From contig NZ_QWET01000002.1 of the NCBI RefSeq assembly GCF_003573545.1, forward strand, positions 391,797 through 455,796: a stretch of 64,000 bases of DNA, in the 5' to 3' direction. Below are positions 18,199-28,055 of this stretch, one piece after another. This DNA comes from Mariniphaga sediminis. GTDB taxonomy: Bacteria; Bacteroidota; Bacteroidia; Bacteroidales; Prolixibacteraceae. The position numbers and the translations under genes were made by a program. Below the pieces are notes generated by a model. The model was not told where the DNA came from. It did not search any database and saw nothing but the letters and a program-made list of their open reading frames with translations. Positions within the stretch are counted from its first letter, which is position 1. Each line of letters begins with the position of its first letter.

Positions 18199-18227
18199 AC
18201 CATTTGCGGGGCAAGCGCATTTTTTTT
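18187..18227 (+). terminator. Intrinsic terminator in the carA leader (candidate attenuator)
   Basis: The arms AAATGCGTTTG (18187-18197) and CAAGCGCATTT (18212-18222) form an 11-bp stem with one G-U pair and a 14-nt loop, followed by a T-run to 18227. It ends 15 nt before the carA ATG with no other gene between, so it should stop transcripts entering carA unless overcome. A competing TTGC-GGG-GCAA hairpin (18204-18214) would break the 3' arm. Confidence 0.75.
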
Positions 18228-18242
18228 AACAGATAATTTAAA

Positions 18243-19319
18243 ATGTTACAAGTTAGACAAGCAAAACTCACCCTCGAGGACGGGAATGTTTTTGTAGGAA
18301 AATCGTTTGGGAGCGAAAAACCGGTAGCGGGCGAAGTGGTTTTTTACACAGGTATGACGGGGTATCCCGAAAGCCTGACCGACCCGTCGTATACCGGACA
18401 GATACTCGTTTCCACCTACCCCATGATTGGGAATTACGGTGTTCCTGCCGGAGCAACAGAAAATGGGATTCACAAATACTTTGAGTCGCACAAGTTACAC
18501 ATCAGTGGACTTATTATCTCTGACTACTCCTTTGAGTTCAGTCATTGGAATGCAGAAAAAAGTCTTTCAGACTGGCTGAAGGAATATGAAGTCCCTGGTC
18601 TTTTTGATATTGACACACGAGCCTTAACAAAAATTTTACGTGAGAAAGGATCGATGTTGGGAAAAATTGAATTTGAAGATGAGAAAATCGACTTTTACGA
18701 CCCCAACAAGGAGAATCTGGTAGCCCGTGCAAGCTGTACCCAACGTGAAGTTTACGGGAATGGGAATCCCCGGGTGGTACTGATCGATTGCGGGGTTAAA
18801 AACAACATCATCCGCTGTCTGCTAAAACGGGGAGCTACCGTTATACGTGTTCCGTGGGATTACGATTTCAGCAACGAAGATTATGACGGGGTTTTTATCT
18901 CCAACGGTCCGGGCGACCCGGCCATGTGTACTGAGACAGTAGACAATATTAGAAAGACACTAACCGGGAGCAAACCGGTAATGGGTATTTGCCTTGGCAA
19001 CCAATTGCTGGCCCGGGCAGCCGGAGCCAATACTTACAAACTAAAGTATGGTCACCGCAGCCATAATCAGCCGGTATTACTCAGGGGAACCGAACGATGC
19101 TTTATTACTTCGCAAAACCACGGTTATGCTGTGGCCGACGAAACTTTACCCGAAGACTGGGAACCGATGTTTACCAATGTAAATGACAACACCAACGAAG
19201 GCATTCGACACAAAACCAAGCCTTTCTTTTCTACTCAGTTTCACCCGGAAGCTTCCAGCGGCCCTACTGATACGGAGTTTTTATTTGATGATTTTATTGA
19301 CAAAATCAAAAATGCTTAA
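18243..19319 (+). CDS. carA: Carbamoyl-phosphate synthase, small (glutaminase) subunit
   Basis: 358 residues. The N-terminal CarA domain (LTLEDGNVFVGKSFG) is followed by a class-I glutamine amidotransferase: nucleophile Cys in GICLGNQLLARA, and His/Glu in TQFHPEASSGP. It releases ammonia from glutamine for CarB, supplying carbamoyl phosphate to both arginine (argF') and pyrimidine synthesis. It is 27 nt upstream of carB. Control is probably through the leader terminator and possibly ArgR at the divergent region. Full length, ATG start. Confidence 0.97.
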   Translation: MLQVRQAKLTLEDGNVFVGKSFGSEKPVAGEVVFYTGMTGYPESLTDPSYTGQILVSTYPMIGNYGVPAGATENGIHKYFESHKLHISGLIISDYSFEFSHWNAEKSLSDWLKEYEVPGLFDIDTRALTKILREKGSMLGKIEFEDEKIDFYDPNKENLVARASCTQREVYGNGNPRVVLIDCGVKNNIIRCLLKRGATVIRVPWDYDFSNEDYDGVFISNGPGDPAMCTETVDNIRKTLTGSKPVMGICLGNQLLARAAGANTYKLKYGHRSHNQPVLLRGTERCFITSQNHGYAVADETLPEDWEPMFTNVNDNTNEGIRHKTKPFFSTQFHPEASSGPTDTEFLFDDFIDKIKNA

Positions 19320-19346
19320 TCAACATTCGCAATTCAATCGTTTATC

Positions 19347-22300
19347 ATGATAAATACAAACATAAAAAAAGCAATCATCCTCGGTTCCGGGGCATTAAAA
19401 ATCGGAGAAGCAGGAGAATTCGACTACTCAGGTTCGCAAGCACTGAAAGCACTGAAGGAAGAAGGAGTGGAAACGGTACTCATCAACCCGAACATTGCCA
19501 CTATTCAAACTTCCGAAGAGATTGCCGATAAAATTTACTTCCTGCCTGTTACCCCTTTCTTTGTGGAGGAAATTATAAAAAAAGAAAAACCACAGGGCAT
19601 TTTACTGGCATTTGGAGGTCAAACAGCGCTAAACTGCGGGGTGGCCCTTTTTCAATCCGGCGTTCTTGAAAAATACAACGTAGAGGTGGTAGGAACCCCG
19701 GTTCAATCGATAATTGATACGGAAGATCGGGATATCTTCAGAAAAATGTTGGGAGAAATTAATGTCCTGACCCCTCAAAGTATTGCCGCTTCCAACATGG
19801 AGGAAGCCAGGTCAGCTGCCCGCGAAGTTGGCTTTCCGATTATTATCAGGGCCGCTTACACGCTGGGAGGTTTGGGTAGCGGATTCTGTGAAAATGAATC
19901 GGAACTGGAGTCACTGGCATCCAAAGCATTTTCCTACTCTCCTCAAATATTGATTGAAGAATCGATAAAAGGATGGAAAGAAGTTGAATATGAAGTGGTG
20001 CGTGACCGGTTCGACAATTGTATCACCGTGTGTAACATGGAAAATTTTGATCCTTTGGGAATCCATACCGGTGAGAGTATTGTAGTTGCGCCATCTCAAA
20101 CATTAACCAATTCGGAATACCATAAACTCAGGGAGATATCCATCAAAATTATCCGTCGCGTAGGGGTTATTGGCGAATGCAACGTGCAGTTTGCCCTCGA
20201 TCCGCACTCAGAAGATTACCGCGTTATTGAAGTCAATGCGCGGCTTTCGCGTTCTTCGGCATTGGCCTCCAAAGCTACCGGCTACCCGCTGGCGTTTGTA
20301 GCTGCCAAACTGGGACTCGGTTACGGTCTTCATCAACTTAAAAACACAGTAACCAAAGTTACCACGGCTGCGTTTGAACCTGCGCTCGACTATTGTGTGG
20401 TTAAAATCCCCCGCTGGGACCTTAACAAATTCATCGGAGTCTCCAAAAACATTGGCAGTTCGATGAAAAGTGTGGGCGAAGTAATGGCCATCGGGCGTAC
20501 TTTTGAAGAGGCCATTCAAAAAGGTATCCGCATGGTTGGACTGGGCATGCACGGATTTGTGGGAAACAAGGAAGAAATTAATATCGAAGAAATTGAATCG
20601 GAACTTTCCAATCCGACAGATCGGCGAATCTTTGCAATTGCCGAGGCCTTCAACAAAAATTACTCGATTGACGATATTTATGACAAAACAAAAATTGACC
20701 GGTGGTTTCTGTATCGGTTAAAGAATATTCACAATATTAAAAAGGAACTAAAGCAGGTGAATCAACTGGAAGACCTGCCTGTTCATTTGCTGAGACTTGC
20801 AAAACAGGCCGGCTATTCTGATTTTCAGCTTGCACGAATGGTTCTCAACAGTTCCAATAAACGTATCCAGGAAGACTTACTGAAAGTAAGAGCCTACAGA
20901 AAAAAGCACAATGTGCTTCCTGTTGTAAAACAAATCGACACCCTGGCAGGCGAATATCCGGCATTGACCAATTATCTCTACCTGACATATAATGGGCAAG
21001 AACATGATATTGACTTTGCTTTCGACGACAAATCAGTTATTGTACTGGGGTCCGGCGCTTACAGAATAGGTAGTTCTGTGGAATTTGACTGGTGTAGTGT
21101 AAATGCCATTGAAGCCATCAAAAAAGAAAATTACCGGTCGGTAATGATCAATTACAATCCTGAAACTGTAAGTACCGACTACGATACCTGCGACCGGCTG
21201 TATTTCGATGAGCTGACCTTCGAGCGGGTGATGGACATCATTGACCTGGAAATTCCACACGGCGTTATTATCTCAATGGGCGGACAAATACCTAATAACC
21301 TGGCAATGAGATTACACAGCCAGAATGTGCCGGTACTGGGAACATCTCCTATAAAAATAGACAATGCTGAAGACCGGGAAAAATTCTCTTCCCTGCTCGA
21401 CGAGCTACATATTGATCAACCACGCTGGGCAAGACTTTCTACCATTGATGAAATTCACAAGTTCATCAAAGAAGTTGGTTATCCGGTGCTCATCCGGCCT
21501 TCCTATGTCCTTTCAGGGGCTGCCATGAATGTGGTTTCAAACCCCGACCAATTGGAACACCTACTTGAAATGGCCGCGAATGTTTCCAAAGAACACCCGG
21601 TGGTGGTGACCGAATTTATTGAAGAAGCCAAAGAGATTGAAATTGATGCTGTTGCCCGGGAAGGAGAGATTATTGCCTATGCTATTTCGGAACATGTTGA
21701 ATTTGCCGGAGTACATTCCGGCGACGCCACGATTGTTTTTCCTCCGCAAAAACTTTATGTGGAGACTATACGACGCATTAAAAGAATTGCACGGCAGATT
21801 GCCAAAGGGCTTGAAATTACAGGCCCGTTCAACATGCAGTTTCTGGCAAAAGACAATGATATTAAAGTTATTGAATGTAACCTGAGGGCTTCGAGGAGTT
21901 TTCCGTTCGTTTCGAAAGTAATGAAACTGAACCTGATTGAGATTGCAACCAAAGTAATGCTGGGAGTGCCTGTTGAAAAGCCAGACAAATCACTGTTTGA
22001 GCTGGATTACGTAGGAGTAAAAGCTCCTCAGTTTTCGTTTGCACGCCTGCTGAATGCCGACCCTGTTTTGGGCGTTGATATGGCATCTACTGGCGAAGTG
22101 GCCTGCATTGGAGAAAACTATTACGAGGCCATTTTAAAATCGATGCTCTCGGTTGGTTACCGCATCCCGGTAAAAAACATCCTCTTCTCGTCAGGTCCTT
22201 CCCGCTCAAAAGTAGAGCTGCTGAAAAGTGCAAAAATGCTACAGGAATTGGACTACAACCTGTTTGCGACCGAAGGAACCCACCGGTATTTGCAGGATAA

Positions 22301-22574
22301 CGGTGTTAAAAACACATTACTGCACTGGCCGGATGAAGAAGACAGGCACCCGAACACTATCGATTTTATCAAAGAAAAGAAAATTGATTTAGTGGTAAAT
22401 ATTCCGAAAAACTATACAAAACGGGAATTGAAAAACGGATACAAAATCAGAAGGAATGCGATTGACTTTAACATTCCGCTGATAACCAATTCAAGAGTGG
22501 CCAGCGCATTCATTTACAGTATCTGCAAATACAGTTTAAATGATATTACAATAAAAAGTTGGGATCAATACTGA
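19347..22574 (+). CDS. carB: Carbamoyl-phosphate synthase, large subunit
   Basis: 1075 residues, the standard CarB size. It has two homologous ATP-grasp halves (about 1-550 and 551-930), each with a preATP-grasp GSGA(L/Y)(K/R)IG motif, and a C-terminal MGS-like regulatory domain (about 940-1075) that in relatives binds UMP/IMP/ornithine. It makes carbamoyl phosphate from bicarbonate, ammonia and two ATP. A strong terminator follows. No truncation. Confidence 0.97.
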   Translation: MINTNIKKAIILGSGALKIGEAGEFDYSGSQALKALKEEGVETVLINPNIATIQTSEEIADKIYFLPVTPFFVEEIIKKEKPQGILLAFGGQTALNCGVALFQSGVLEKYNVEVVGTPVQSIIDTEDRDIFRKMLGEINVLTPQSIAASNMEEARSAAREVGFPIIIRAAYTLGGLGSGFCENESELESLASKAFSYSPQILIEESIKGWKEVEYEVVRDRFDNCITVCNMENFDPLGIHTGESIVVAPSQTLTNSEYHKLREISIKIIRRVGVIGECNVQFALDPHSEDYRVIEVNARLSRSSALASKATGYPLAFVAAKLGLGYGLHQLKNTVTKVTTAAFEPALDYCVVKIPRWDLNKFIGVSKNIGSSMKSVGEVMAIGRTFEEAIQKGIRMVGLGMHGFVGNKEEINIEEIESELSNPTDRRIFAIAEAFNKNYSIDDIYDKTKIDRWFLYRLKNIHNIKKELKQVNQLEDLPVHLLRLAKQAGYSDFQLARMVLNSSNKRIQEDLLKVRAYRKKHNVLPVVKQIDTLAGEYPALTNYLYLTYNGQEHDIDFAFDDKSVIVLGSGAYRIGSSVEFDWCSVNAIEAIKKENYRSVMINYNPETVSTDYDTCDRLYFDELTFERVMDIIDLEIPHGVIISMGGQIPNNLAMRLHSQNVPVLGTSPIKIDNAEDREKFSSLLDELHIDQPRWARLSTIDEIHKFIKEVGYPVLIRPSYVLSGAAMNVVSNPDQLEHLLEMAANVSKEHPVVVTEFIEEAKEIEIDAVAREGEIIAYAISEHVEFAGVHSGDATIVFPPQKLYVETIRRIKRIARQIAKGLEITGPFNMQFLAKDNDIKVIECNLRASRSFPFVSKVMKLNLIEIATKVMLGVPVEKPDKSLFELDYVGVKAPQFSFARLLNADPVLGVDMASTGEVACIGENYYEAILKSMLSVGYRIPVKNILFSSGPSRSKVELLKSAKMLQELDYNLFATEGTHRYLQDNGVKNTLLHWPDEEDRHPNTIDFIKEKKIDLVVNIPKNYTKRELKNGYKIRRNAIDFNIPLITNSRVASAFIYSICKYSLNDITIKSWDQY

Positions 22575-22595
22575 AAAGTAAAAACAAGACCAAAC

Positions 22596-22633
22596 AAAAA
22601 TGCTTCCACCAAATGGCGGAAGCATTTTTTTTT
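22596..22633 (+). terminator. Intrinsic terminator of carAB
   Basis: The arms AAAAATGCTTCC (22596-22607) and GGAAGCATTTTT enclose a 10-nt loop, with a T-run to 22633. It begins 22 nt after the carB stop. The minus-strand reading also gives a short U-tract, so it may be bidirectional. Confidence 0.9.
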
Positions 22634-22784
22634 AATTAAGCACTACCTTTAACTTCCAATATTTTAACTCAGGTGGTAGCATTCTGGCTGAAACCAGCTC
22701 GGGTTTAAAAACTCCTACCTGTATGTTCCAAACCGCTGATGAATATGCTACTAGTCCCTCATCTTGATTCATTTTGTTTTCCAT
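22632..22784 (-). CDS. Possible 50-residue small protein
   Basis: ATG at 22784 opens a 50-codon frame (MENKMNQDEGLVAYSSAVWN at the start, ending KVVLN) that fills most of the 322-nt gap between carB and the metal-binding lipoprotein, and ends in the carB terminator. No homologue is recognised and no clear promoter was seen. Acidic-to-basic composition is unremarkable. It may be a chance ORF; apart from it and the terminator nothing is evident in the gap. Confidence 0.25.
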   Translation of the reverse strand: MENKMNQDEGLVAYSSAVWNIQVGVFKPELVSARMLPPELKYWKLKVVLN

Positions 22785-22896
22785 GGCATTTTGTTTTCTG
22801 TATTCATTCAAAAATATGCTTTAAACAAACAAAAAAAATGCCATAATCGGTAAATCAGCGAAAAAACAGTCTAAAAAGACATTTTTCAAGGATTTT

Positions 22897-23214
22897 CTAC
22901 TGCATTTGTATTACTGAGTAGCCTCGTTTTTCCACTGCCCTGCTGATTTCATTCAGGTTGGTTTTGTTTTTGTCAAACCGAACCACAGCAGTAGAATCAT
23001 CAAGATTTGCTTTTACAAATTGAACACCTTCCACTTCATTTACACCTTTTTCGATGGAGGCAACACACATGTTACAATGCATTCCGCTAATATTCAAAGT
23101 CTCCTCAGACAATACTATCTGAGCGGGAGTTTCTCCGGTATTGTTCTGCTTTTTATTTCCGCTCTGACAACCGACCATCAGGAAGGTTACTACCATAAAA
23201 ACGACAACTTTCAT
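22897..23214 (-). CDS. Heavy-metal-associated (HMA) domain lipoprotein
   Basis: 105 residues. The signal peptide MKVVVFMVVTFLMVGC ends in a lipobox (Cys16), so it is lipid-anchored in the envelope. A short linker is followed by an HMA domain (about 36-105) with the metal-binding loop GMHCNMC. Such domains bind Cu(I), Hg or Zn and deliver them to transporters or enzymes. The gene follows a DUF302 gene by 8 nt, pointing to a shared envelope task. The metal cannot be told from sequence. Confidence 0.85.
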   Translation of the reverse strand: MKVVVFMVVTFLMVGCQSGNKKQNNTGETPAQIVLSEETLNISGMHCNMCVASIEKGVNEVEGVQFVKANLDDSTAVVRFDKNKTNLNEISRAVEKRGYSVIQMQ

Positions 23215-23222
23215 AATTTCAT

Positions 23223-23693
23223 TTAAATTACTGGTTTCAAAATCTGAAGGGTTTCCTCGCCGGCAGCCTTTATGGTTTCTTTGGCATTATCACTCAGAAA
23301 CCGGGAAAAAAGCCCGCTATTTAACATCGAAATATAGGTTTTGCCATCTTTCTCGTAAACAGCAACCCTGCACGGCATGAGAGATGAAACTACGCGATCG
23401 TCATCACTACTTAGAATGTTGTGGGCATGCATGGGGTTACAAAGAGAAATAACGTTTACCGGCGCCACCTCAAAGCCTTTCTTTTTCATGGTTGCCTGCA
23501 AATCATAAATGTGGGAAATCGTCCACTGATTGGCTTCGGCCGATTCAATAATTTCCTCCATGGTTTGATCAAATCCCAACCTGCTCTCATTCACCAAAAA
23601 CATTTGGCCGGGAAGAATAAATAATATTGAAAAAAAAGTTGCGGCTATCCCAACAATAATTCCTCCTACAAATGTTACTATACCTTTCTTCAT
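23223..23693 (-). CDS. DUF302 family membrane-anchored protein
   Basis: 156 residues. One N-terminal membrane anchor (about 5-29) is followed by an extracytoplasmic DUF302 domain, recognised from the pattern of a TMEEIIESAE helix, NVISLCNP and SSLMPCRVAVYEKDGKTYI. Two conserved-looking Cys (in SLCNP and MPCR) are of interest because its neighbour carries a CxxC metal site. DUF302 proteins often accompany sulfur or metal genes but have no firm function. 116 nt downstream of lon. Confidence 0.8.
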   Translation of the reverse strand: MKKGIVTFVGGIIVGIAATFFSILFILPGQMFLVNESRLGFDQTMEEIIESAEANQWTISHIYDLQATMKKKGFEVAPVNVISLCNPMHAHNILSSDDDRVVSSLMPCRVAVYEKDGKTYISMLNSGLFSRFLSDNAKETIKAAGEETLQILKPVI

Positions 23694-23809
23694 TTTATAT
23701 CTGTTTTAAGTAATACAGACATAAAACAAGCTGCAGAAGAAAATGTTTATTGAATACCCACCCCCTAAGTACCACCGGGGACCAATGCCTTCAAAACAAA
23801 CAAATGTTT

Positions 23810-26263
23810 CTAAACAGATTTTGCGGGCTTCTTCACTTTGGTATTCAAAAGAGCTATGTCCAGCACATCCATAACGGTATTTACGAAATGAAATTGGAGT
23901 CCTTTAATATACTCCTCTTTAATCTCTTCCAGGTTCTTTTGGTTCTCAGCAGAAAGAATGATTTCAGTAATGCCGGCGCGCTTGGCTGCCAGTATCTTTT
24001 CTTTAATTCCACCTACCGGAAGCACTTTCCCGCGGAGTGTGATTTCCCCGGTCATGGCAAGATTCTTTTTCACTTTACGATGGGTAAAAGCCGAAGCAAT
24101 GGAGGTAACCATAGTAACACCCGCCGATGGGCCGTCTTTGGGAATAGCTCCCTCAGGTACGTGTACATGGACATTCCAGTCGGCAAAAACCTCAGGGGCC
24201 AGATCCAGTTGTTCGGCGTGTGATTTCAGGTATTCATGAGCCAGCATAGCCGATTCCTTCATTACATCGCCAAGGTTACCTGTTAAAGTGAGAGCTCCCT
24301 TTCCTTTACTCAAACTGGTTTCCACAAACAAAATTTCACCGCCTACTGCCGTCCAGGCCAAGCCGGTAACAACCCCTGCAAACTCATTCCCCTGATATTT
24401 CTCCTTTGTGTATTCAACTACACCAAGATATTCGCGTATATCCTCTTTTGTTAGTTTTTTATTGTAAGTTTCCTCAAAAGCTATTTTTTTGGCTACCCTG
24501 CGGATAACTTTGGCAATTTTTTTATCCAGCTCTCTTACACCCGACTCGCGGGTATAACCATCAATAATTATTTCAATAATTCTTTTCGGGAACACAACGT
24601 CTCCTGTATTCAACCCATGGTTTTTCAATTGTTTTGGAACAAGGTGACGTTTGGCAATTTCTATTTTTTCCTCTACCAGGTAGCCACTCACTTCAATCAG
24701 CTCAAGACGATCGCGCAGAGGCGGTGCAATGGTATTAAGGGTGTTGGCAGTGGCAATGAACATTACCTTGGAAAGATCGTAGTCCACCTCCACGTAATTA
24801 TCGTGAAATTCGGCATTTTGTTCGGGGTCGAGCACTTCAAGCAATGCAGAAGCCGGATCGCCATGAAAATGTTTGGATACTTTATCGATTTCATCAAGAA
24901 TAAAAACCGGGTTGGATGTTTTAACCTTTTTAATGTTTTGTATAATGCGACCGGGCATGGCGCCAATATAGGTTTTTCGATGCCCCCGAATTTCTGACTC
25001 ATCGTGCAGGCCTCCAAGGCTCATACGTGCGTACTTCCTGCCAAGGGCACGGGCAACTGATTTCCCTAATGATGTTTTACCAACCCCCGGAGGGCCGTAA
25101 AGGCAAAGGATGGGCGATTTCATATCCTTTTTCAGTTTAAGTACGGCAAGGTGCTCCAGTATGCGTTCCTTCACCTTTTCCAGCCCGTAATGATCTTTAT
25201 CAAGCACTTTCCGGGCATTTCTCAGGTCAAAATTATCGGTGGTAAACTCATTCCAGGGCAATTCAGCCAATGTCTGGCAAAATGTAAACTGCACAGAATA
25301 TTCACCTGCAGCCGGATTCAGTCGGTGTAGTTTTTCAACTTCCTTATCGAAAAAACGGGCTATCTCTTTATCCCATTTTTTGTCTTTCACCTTTTCTTTA
25401 AGCTCATTGATCTCCTGCTCTACCGGATTTCCGCCCAGCTCATCCTGGATGGTTTTCATTTGCTGGTTAAGCATAAATTCACGCTGCTGGCGATCCATAT
25501 CGGTTTTCACCTTCTTTTGGATATCCTGTTTTAATTCCAGCATCTGCACCTCCTTCACGAGGTAGCTGATTGCCTGAATTCCACGTTCCTTCAGGCTTTC
25601 AATTTCCAGCAGGTTTTGTTTGTCATCTACTTCAATATCAGTATTGGAACAGATAAAGTTGATGAGAAACGTAGAATTCTCAATATTCTTTACGGCAAAA
25701 GTTGCCTCAGGGGGAACATTAGCAGAAAACTGGGCAATCTTAATAGAAAGGTCTTTCAACGATCCCACAATGGCGTTAAACTCCGAATCATTTTGAGACA
25801 GAATATCGTTTAAGGGCTCGACAGAAGCCTTGTAATAAGGATCTTCCGAAACAAACTCACGAATAGAATATCGCCTTTTCCCCTGAATTATAACCGAAGT
25901 TGAACCGTCAGGCATTTCAAGAATTTTCAGTATTTCAGCAACAGTACCCACTGAAAAAAGGTCTTCGATGGAAGGATCGTCAATAGTATAATCTTTTTGG
26001 GCCACCGTACCAAGCAAACGGCTCCCACGATAAACATCCTGAACAAGTTTCAATGATTTTTTACGACCCACATTAATTGGCAAAACCACCCCCGGAAAGA
26101 GGACTGTATTCCGTAACGGCAGAATAGGCAACACGTCAGGCACCTCCGTATTTTTCAAGTCTGCATCATCGCCATCAGCAATAATCGGGATAAAGTCTGA
26201 ATCGTCCTGCATCATTCCGCTTAAAAATATATTCTCGAATCCTGAATTTTTAATTTTCCCCAT
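23810..26263 (-). CDS. lon: ATP-dependent Lon protease (LonA)
   Basis: 817 residues in the LonA order: N-terminal substrate domain (about 40-245; [19 protein letters not shown]), AAA+ module (Walker [10 protein letters not shown] at about 391-399, Walker [10 protein letters not shown]), and the C-terminal serine-lysine protease with the catalytic Ser in [11 protein letters not shown] and the Lys in [11 protein letters not shown]. It degrades damaged and regulatory proteins in the cytoplasm. ATG start; preceded by a 206-nt gap containing the L31 terminator. Full length. Confidence 0.97.
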   Translation of the reverse strand: MGKIKNSGFENIFLSGMMQDDSDFIPIIADGDDADLKNTEVPDVLPILPLRNTVLFPGVVLPINVGRKKSLKLVQDVYRGSRLLGTVAQKDYTIDDPSIEDLFSVGTVAEILKILEMPDGSTSVIIQGKRRYSIREFVSEDPYYKASVEPLNDILSQNDSEFNAIVGSLKDLSIKIAQFSANVPPEATFAVKNIENSTFLINFICSNTDIEVDDKQNLLEIESLKERGIQAISYLVKEVQMLELKQDIQKKVKTDMDRQQREFMLNQQMKTIQDELGGNPVEQEINELKEKVKDKKWDKEIARFFDKEVEKLHRLNPAAGEYSVQFTFCQTLAELPWNEFTTDNFDLRNARKVLDKDHYGLEKVKERILEHLAVLKLKKDMKSPILCLYGPPGVGKTSLGKSVARALGRKYARMSLGGLHDESEIRGHRKTYIGAMPGRIIQNIKKVKTSNPVFILDEIDKVSKHFHGDPASALLEVLDPEQNAEFHDNYVEVDYDLSKVMFIATANTLNTIAPPLRDRLELIEVSGYLVEEKIEIAKRHLVPKQLKNHGLNTGDVVFPKRIIEIIIDGYTRESGVRELDKKIAKVIRRVAKKIAFEETYNKKLTKEDIREYLGVVEYTKEKYQGNEFAGVVTGLAWTAVGGEILFVETSLSKGKGALTLTGNLGDVMKESAMLAHEYLKSHAEQLDLAPEVFADWNVHVHVPEGAIPKDGPSAGVTMVTSIASAFTHRKVKKNLAMTGEITLRGKVLPVGGIKEKILAAKRAGITEIILSAENQKNLEEIKEEYIKGLQFHFVNTVMDVLDIALLNTKVKKPAKSV

Positions 26264-26419
26264 GTTTCTTTTTTATATGTGACATTCTGTCGGAACCTGT
26301 CGTTTTTAATTTCAACGTGGGCTATTGGCAATAGTCGTGCCACTCCCCACAAACGATTGGATACCGTAGGATGTTCACCAAACATACCTTTTGAACCCGA
26401 CAAAATTGCATGGCAGGGC

Positions 26420-26450
26420 AAAAAAAAGGCTCCGATTTACGGAGCCTTTT
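26420..26450 (-). terminator. Terminator of rpmE, probably bidirectional
   Basis: GGCTCCG (26428-26434) and CGGAGCC (26440-26446) form a perfect 7-bp stem with loop ATTTA. On the minus strand it is followed by an eight-U tract (A-run 26420-26427); on the plus strand by TTTT. It lies 20 nt past the L31 stop codon. Confidence 0.88.
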
Positions 26451-26469
26451 AACCTTTCGGTTACATATT

Positions 26470-26733
26470 TTACTTTTTCCTCTGTTCCATATGTTTTCCG
26501 TAGCGGCTCATAAACTTGTCCACACGACCTGCGGTATCAACCAATTTCACCTTACCGGTGTAAAATGGGTGTGAAGTATTGGAAATTTCAAGTTTGTACA
26601 ACGGGTATTCCACGCCGTCGACCTCTTCTGTTTCCTTGGTTTCTACTGTGGATCTGGTAATAAAAATATGTCCGTTAGACATGTCTTTAAATGCCACTAA
26701 CCTGTACTCTTCCGGATGTATTCCCTTTTTCAT
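26470..26733 (-). CDS. rpmE2: 50S ribosomal protein L31, type B
   Basis: 87 residues. [20 protein letters not shown], the [11 protein letters not shown] segment and the C-terminal [12 protein letters not shown] are the type B L31 signature; the zinc cysteines of the C+ form are missing, so the protein should be zinc-independent. L31 bridges the ribosomal subunits. It is a single-gene transcription unit with its own consensus promoter, leader hairpin and terminator. Confidence 0.96.
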   Translation of the reverse strand: MKKGIHPEEYRLVAFKDMSNGHIFITRSTVETKETEEVDGVEYPLYKLEISNTSHPFYTGKVKLVDTAGRVDKFMSRYGKHMEQRKK

Positions 26734-26748
26734 TTTTTATTATTTTTC

Positions 26749-26781
26749 TGAATGGTTGCATTTAAAACTACAATCCATTCA
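26749..26781 (-). promoter_or_regulatory. rpmE leader hairpin
   Basis: On the minus strand TGAATGG-A-TTGTA and TGCAA-CCATTCA pair over 12 bp (one bulged A, one G-U pair) around the loop GTTTTAAA. It fills half of the roughly 70-nt leader and ends 15 nt before the L31 start. Ribosomal protein leaders often bind the encoded protein, so autoregulation is a reasonable inference. Confidence 0.6.
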
Positions 26782-26810
26782 ACATTCATTTTTAATTTTT
26801 TAAAGGCCTG

Positions 26811-26842
26811 CAAAGATAAATATTGTTTTTAAGAATGCAAAA
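26811..26842 (-). promoter_or_regulatory. Promoter of rpmE
   Basis: On the minus strand TTTTG (26838-26842), a 19-bp spacer and TATCTTTG (26811-26818) match the Bacteroidota consensus exactly. Start of transcription is expected near 26805. Confidence 0.78.
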
Positions 26843-26849
26843 ACGAAAT

Positions 26850-28055
26850 TTAATTTTCCTGTTCGGTTTTTGATTTTTCTTTTCCTTGATCTGCAGAAAT
26901 AATGGGAGCCCTTGTAAATGGCTTATTTCGGTCAAAAAGATAGCGCATAGTGTAATGTGTTTTGGCACGTTTACCTCCCACCGATTCATAAAGTGCCACA
27001 ATTTTAGGATTAAAATCACCTGCCCAGGAAAGTTCCATTTCACGATACCATCTTTTTTTATACATCACCGGACGAAGATTCCAGAAAATAGCAGCTTCAA
27101 TCCCGGATCGCTGAAATTTAGGAACTATACCGATTATCAGGGCGCGTGTACGGGTCATTGTTTTACGCGATTTTAGCCACAATACCTTCGGCAGGTTCCA
27201 GATGGTAATCCGGCCTTTCAGTTTGGCCAGTATCTGGTTTAGATCAGGCACCATTACAAACAGTGCGATGGGCTCGCCTTCGTGATAGGCAAACCAAATA
27301 AACTCCTCTTCAATCAACGATTTGGCACTTTGTATAAAATCTTCCAAATCGTCTTTGTCTATCGGCTTAAAATGTTCGTGGAAACGCCAGGCATTATCAT
27401 ACACACGGGCAAAATCATCGATAAACCTCTCCTTTTCTTTCCATGAAAAATGTTTAAAACTGAAATGCGGCTTTTTGGCCACCCATTCAGCCACTTTCCA
27501 AAACCGCTCGGGCAATTCGGGCAACGTGGTATCTAAGTGATAGCTAAACTGCCTGAAATATATTTTGAAACCGTAATTTTCAAACAAATCCAGATAGTAA
27601 GGTGGATTGTAAGGCATTCCAAACCCCTGTGGCATGAACCCTTCGGCCAGCAAGCCCCAATTCATATAATTTTCTCCAAAATTGACTGGGCCATCCATGG
27701 CTTCCATCCCTTTGGATTTGAGCCAGTCACGGGCAGTATCAAACAACCGATTGGCAGCCTGCTGATTATTGACACACTCAAAAAAGCCGCAACCGCCGGT
27801 TGGCTGTTCAAAGGTTTTGGCCTTATCCAGGTTATAAAACGCAGCAATCCGGCCAATGGGATTGTTTTTTTCATCAAACAGAACCCAGCGAATGGCTTCC
27901 CCGTTTTTAAACGAAGGATTCCTTTGCGGATCAAACACATTCTCCACCATCCCTTCCAACGGACAAGCCCAGTTGGGATCGCCTTTATAAATCGGATGAG
28001 GGACCTGGTGAAAAAGTTTTCGCGATTTCTTATCTGTTACTTCAATCAGTTGCAT
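26850..28055 (-). CDS. GNAT-like protein, tandem paralogue B
   Basis: 401 residues from the ATG at 28055 (MQLIEVTDKKSRK), which aligns with the start of its paralogue; the open frame extends 12 codons further. The two share QPTG.CGFFEC, GMEAMDGPVNFGEN, WGLLA.GF.PQ and PPYY..LFE.YGF blocks, and C-terminal RALIIGIVPKFQRSGIEAAI resembles a GNAT acyl-CoA loop. Family members are annotated as hypothetical or GNAT/YghO-like acyltransferases; the substrate is unknown. No signal peptide. Starts 49 nt after the stop of the upstream copy, so probably co-transcribed. Confidence 0.75.
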   Translation of the reverse strand: MQLIEVTDKKSRKLFHQVPHPIYKGDPNWACPLEGMVENVFDPQRNPSFKNGEAIRWVLFDEKNNPIGRIAAFYNLDKAKTFEQPTGGCGFFECVNNQQAANRLFDTARDWLKSKGMEAMDGPVNFGENYMNWGLLAEGFMPQGFGMPYNPPYYLDLFENYGFKIYFRQFSYHLDTTLPELPERFWKVAEWVAKKPHFSFKHFSWKEKERFIDDFARVYDNAWRFHEHFKPIDKDDLEDFIQSAKSLIEEEFIWFAYHEGEPIALFVMVPDLNQILAKLKGRITIWNLPKVLWLKSRKTMTRTRALIIGIVPKFQRSGIEAAIFWNLRPVMYKKRWYREMELSWAGDFNPKIVALYESVGGKRAKTHYTMRYLFDRNKPFTRAPIISADQGKEKSKTEQEN

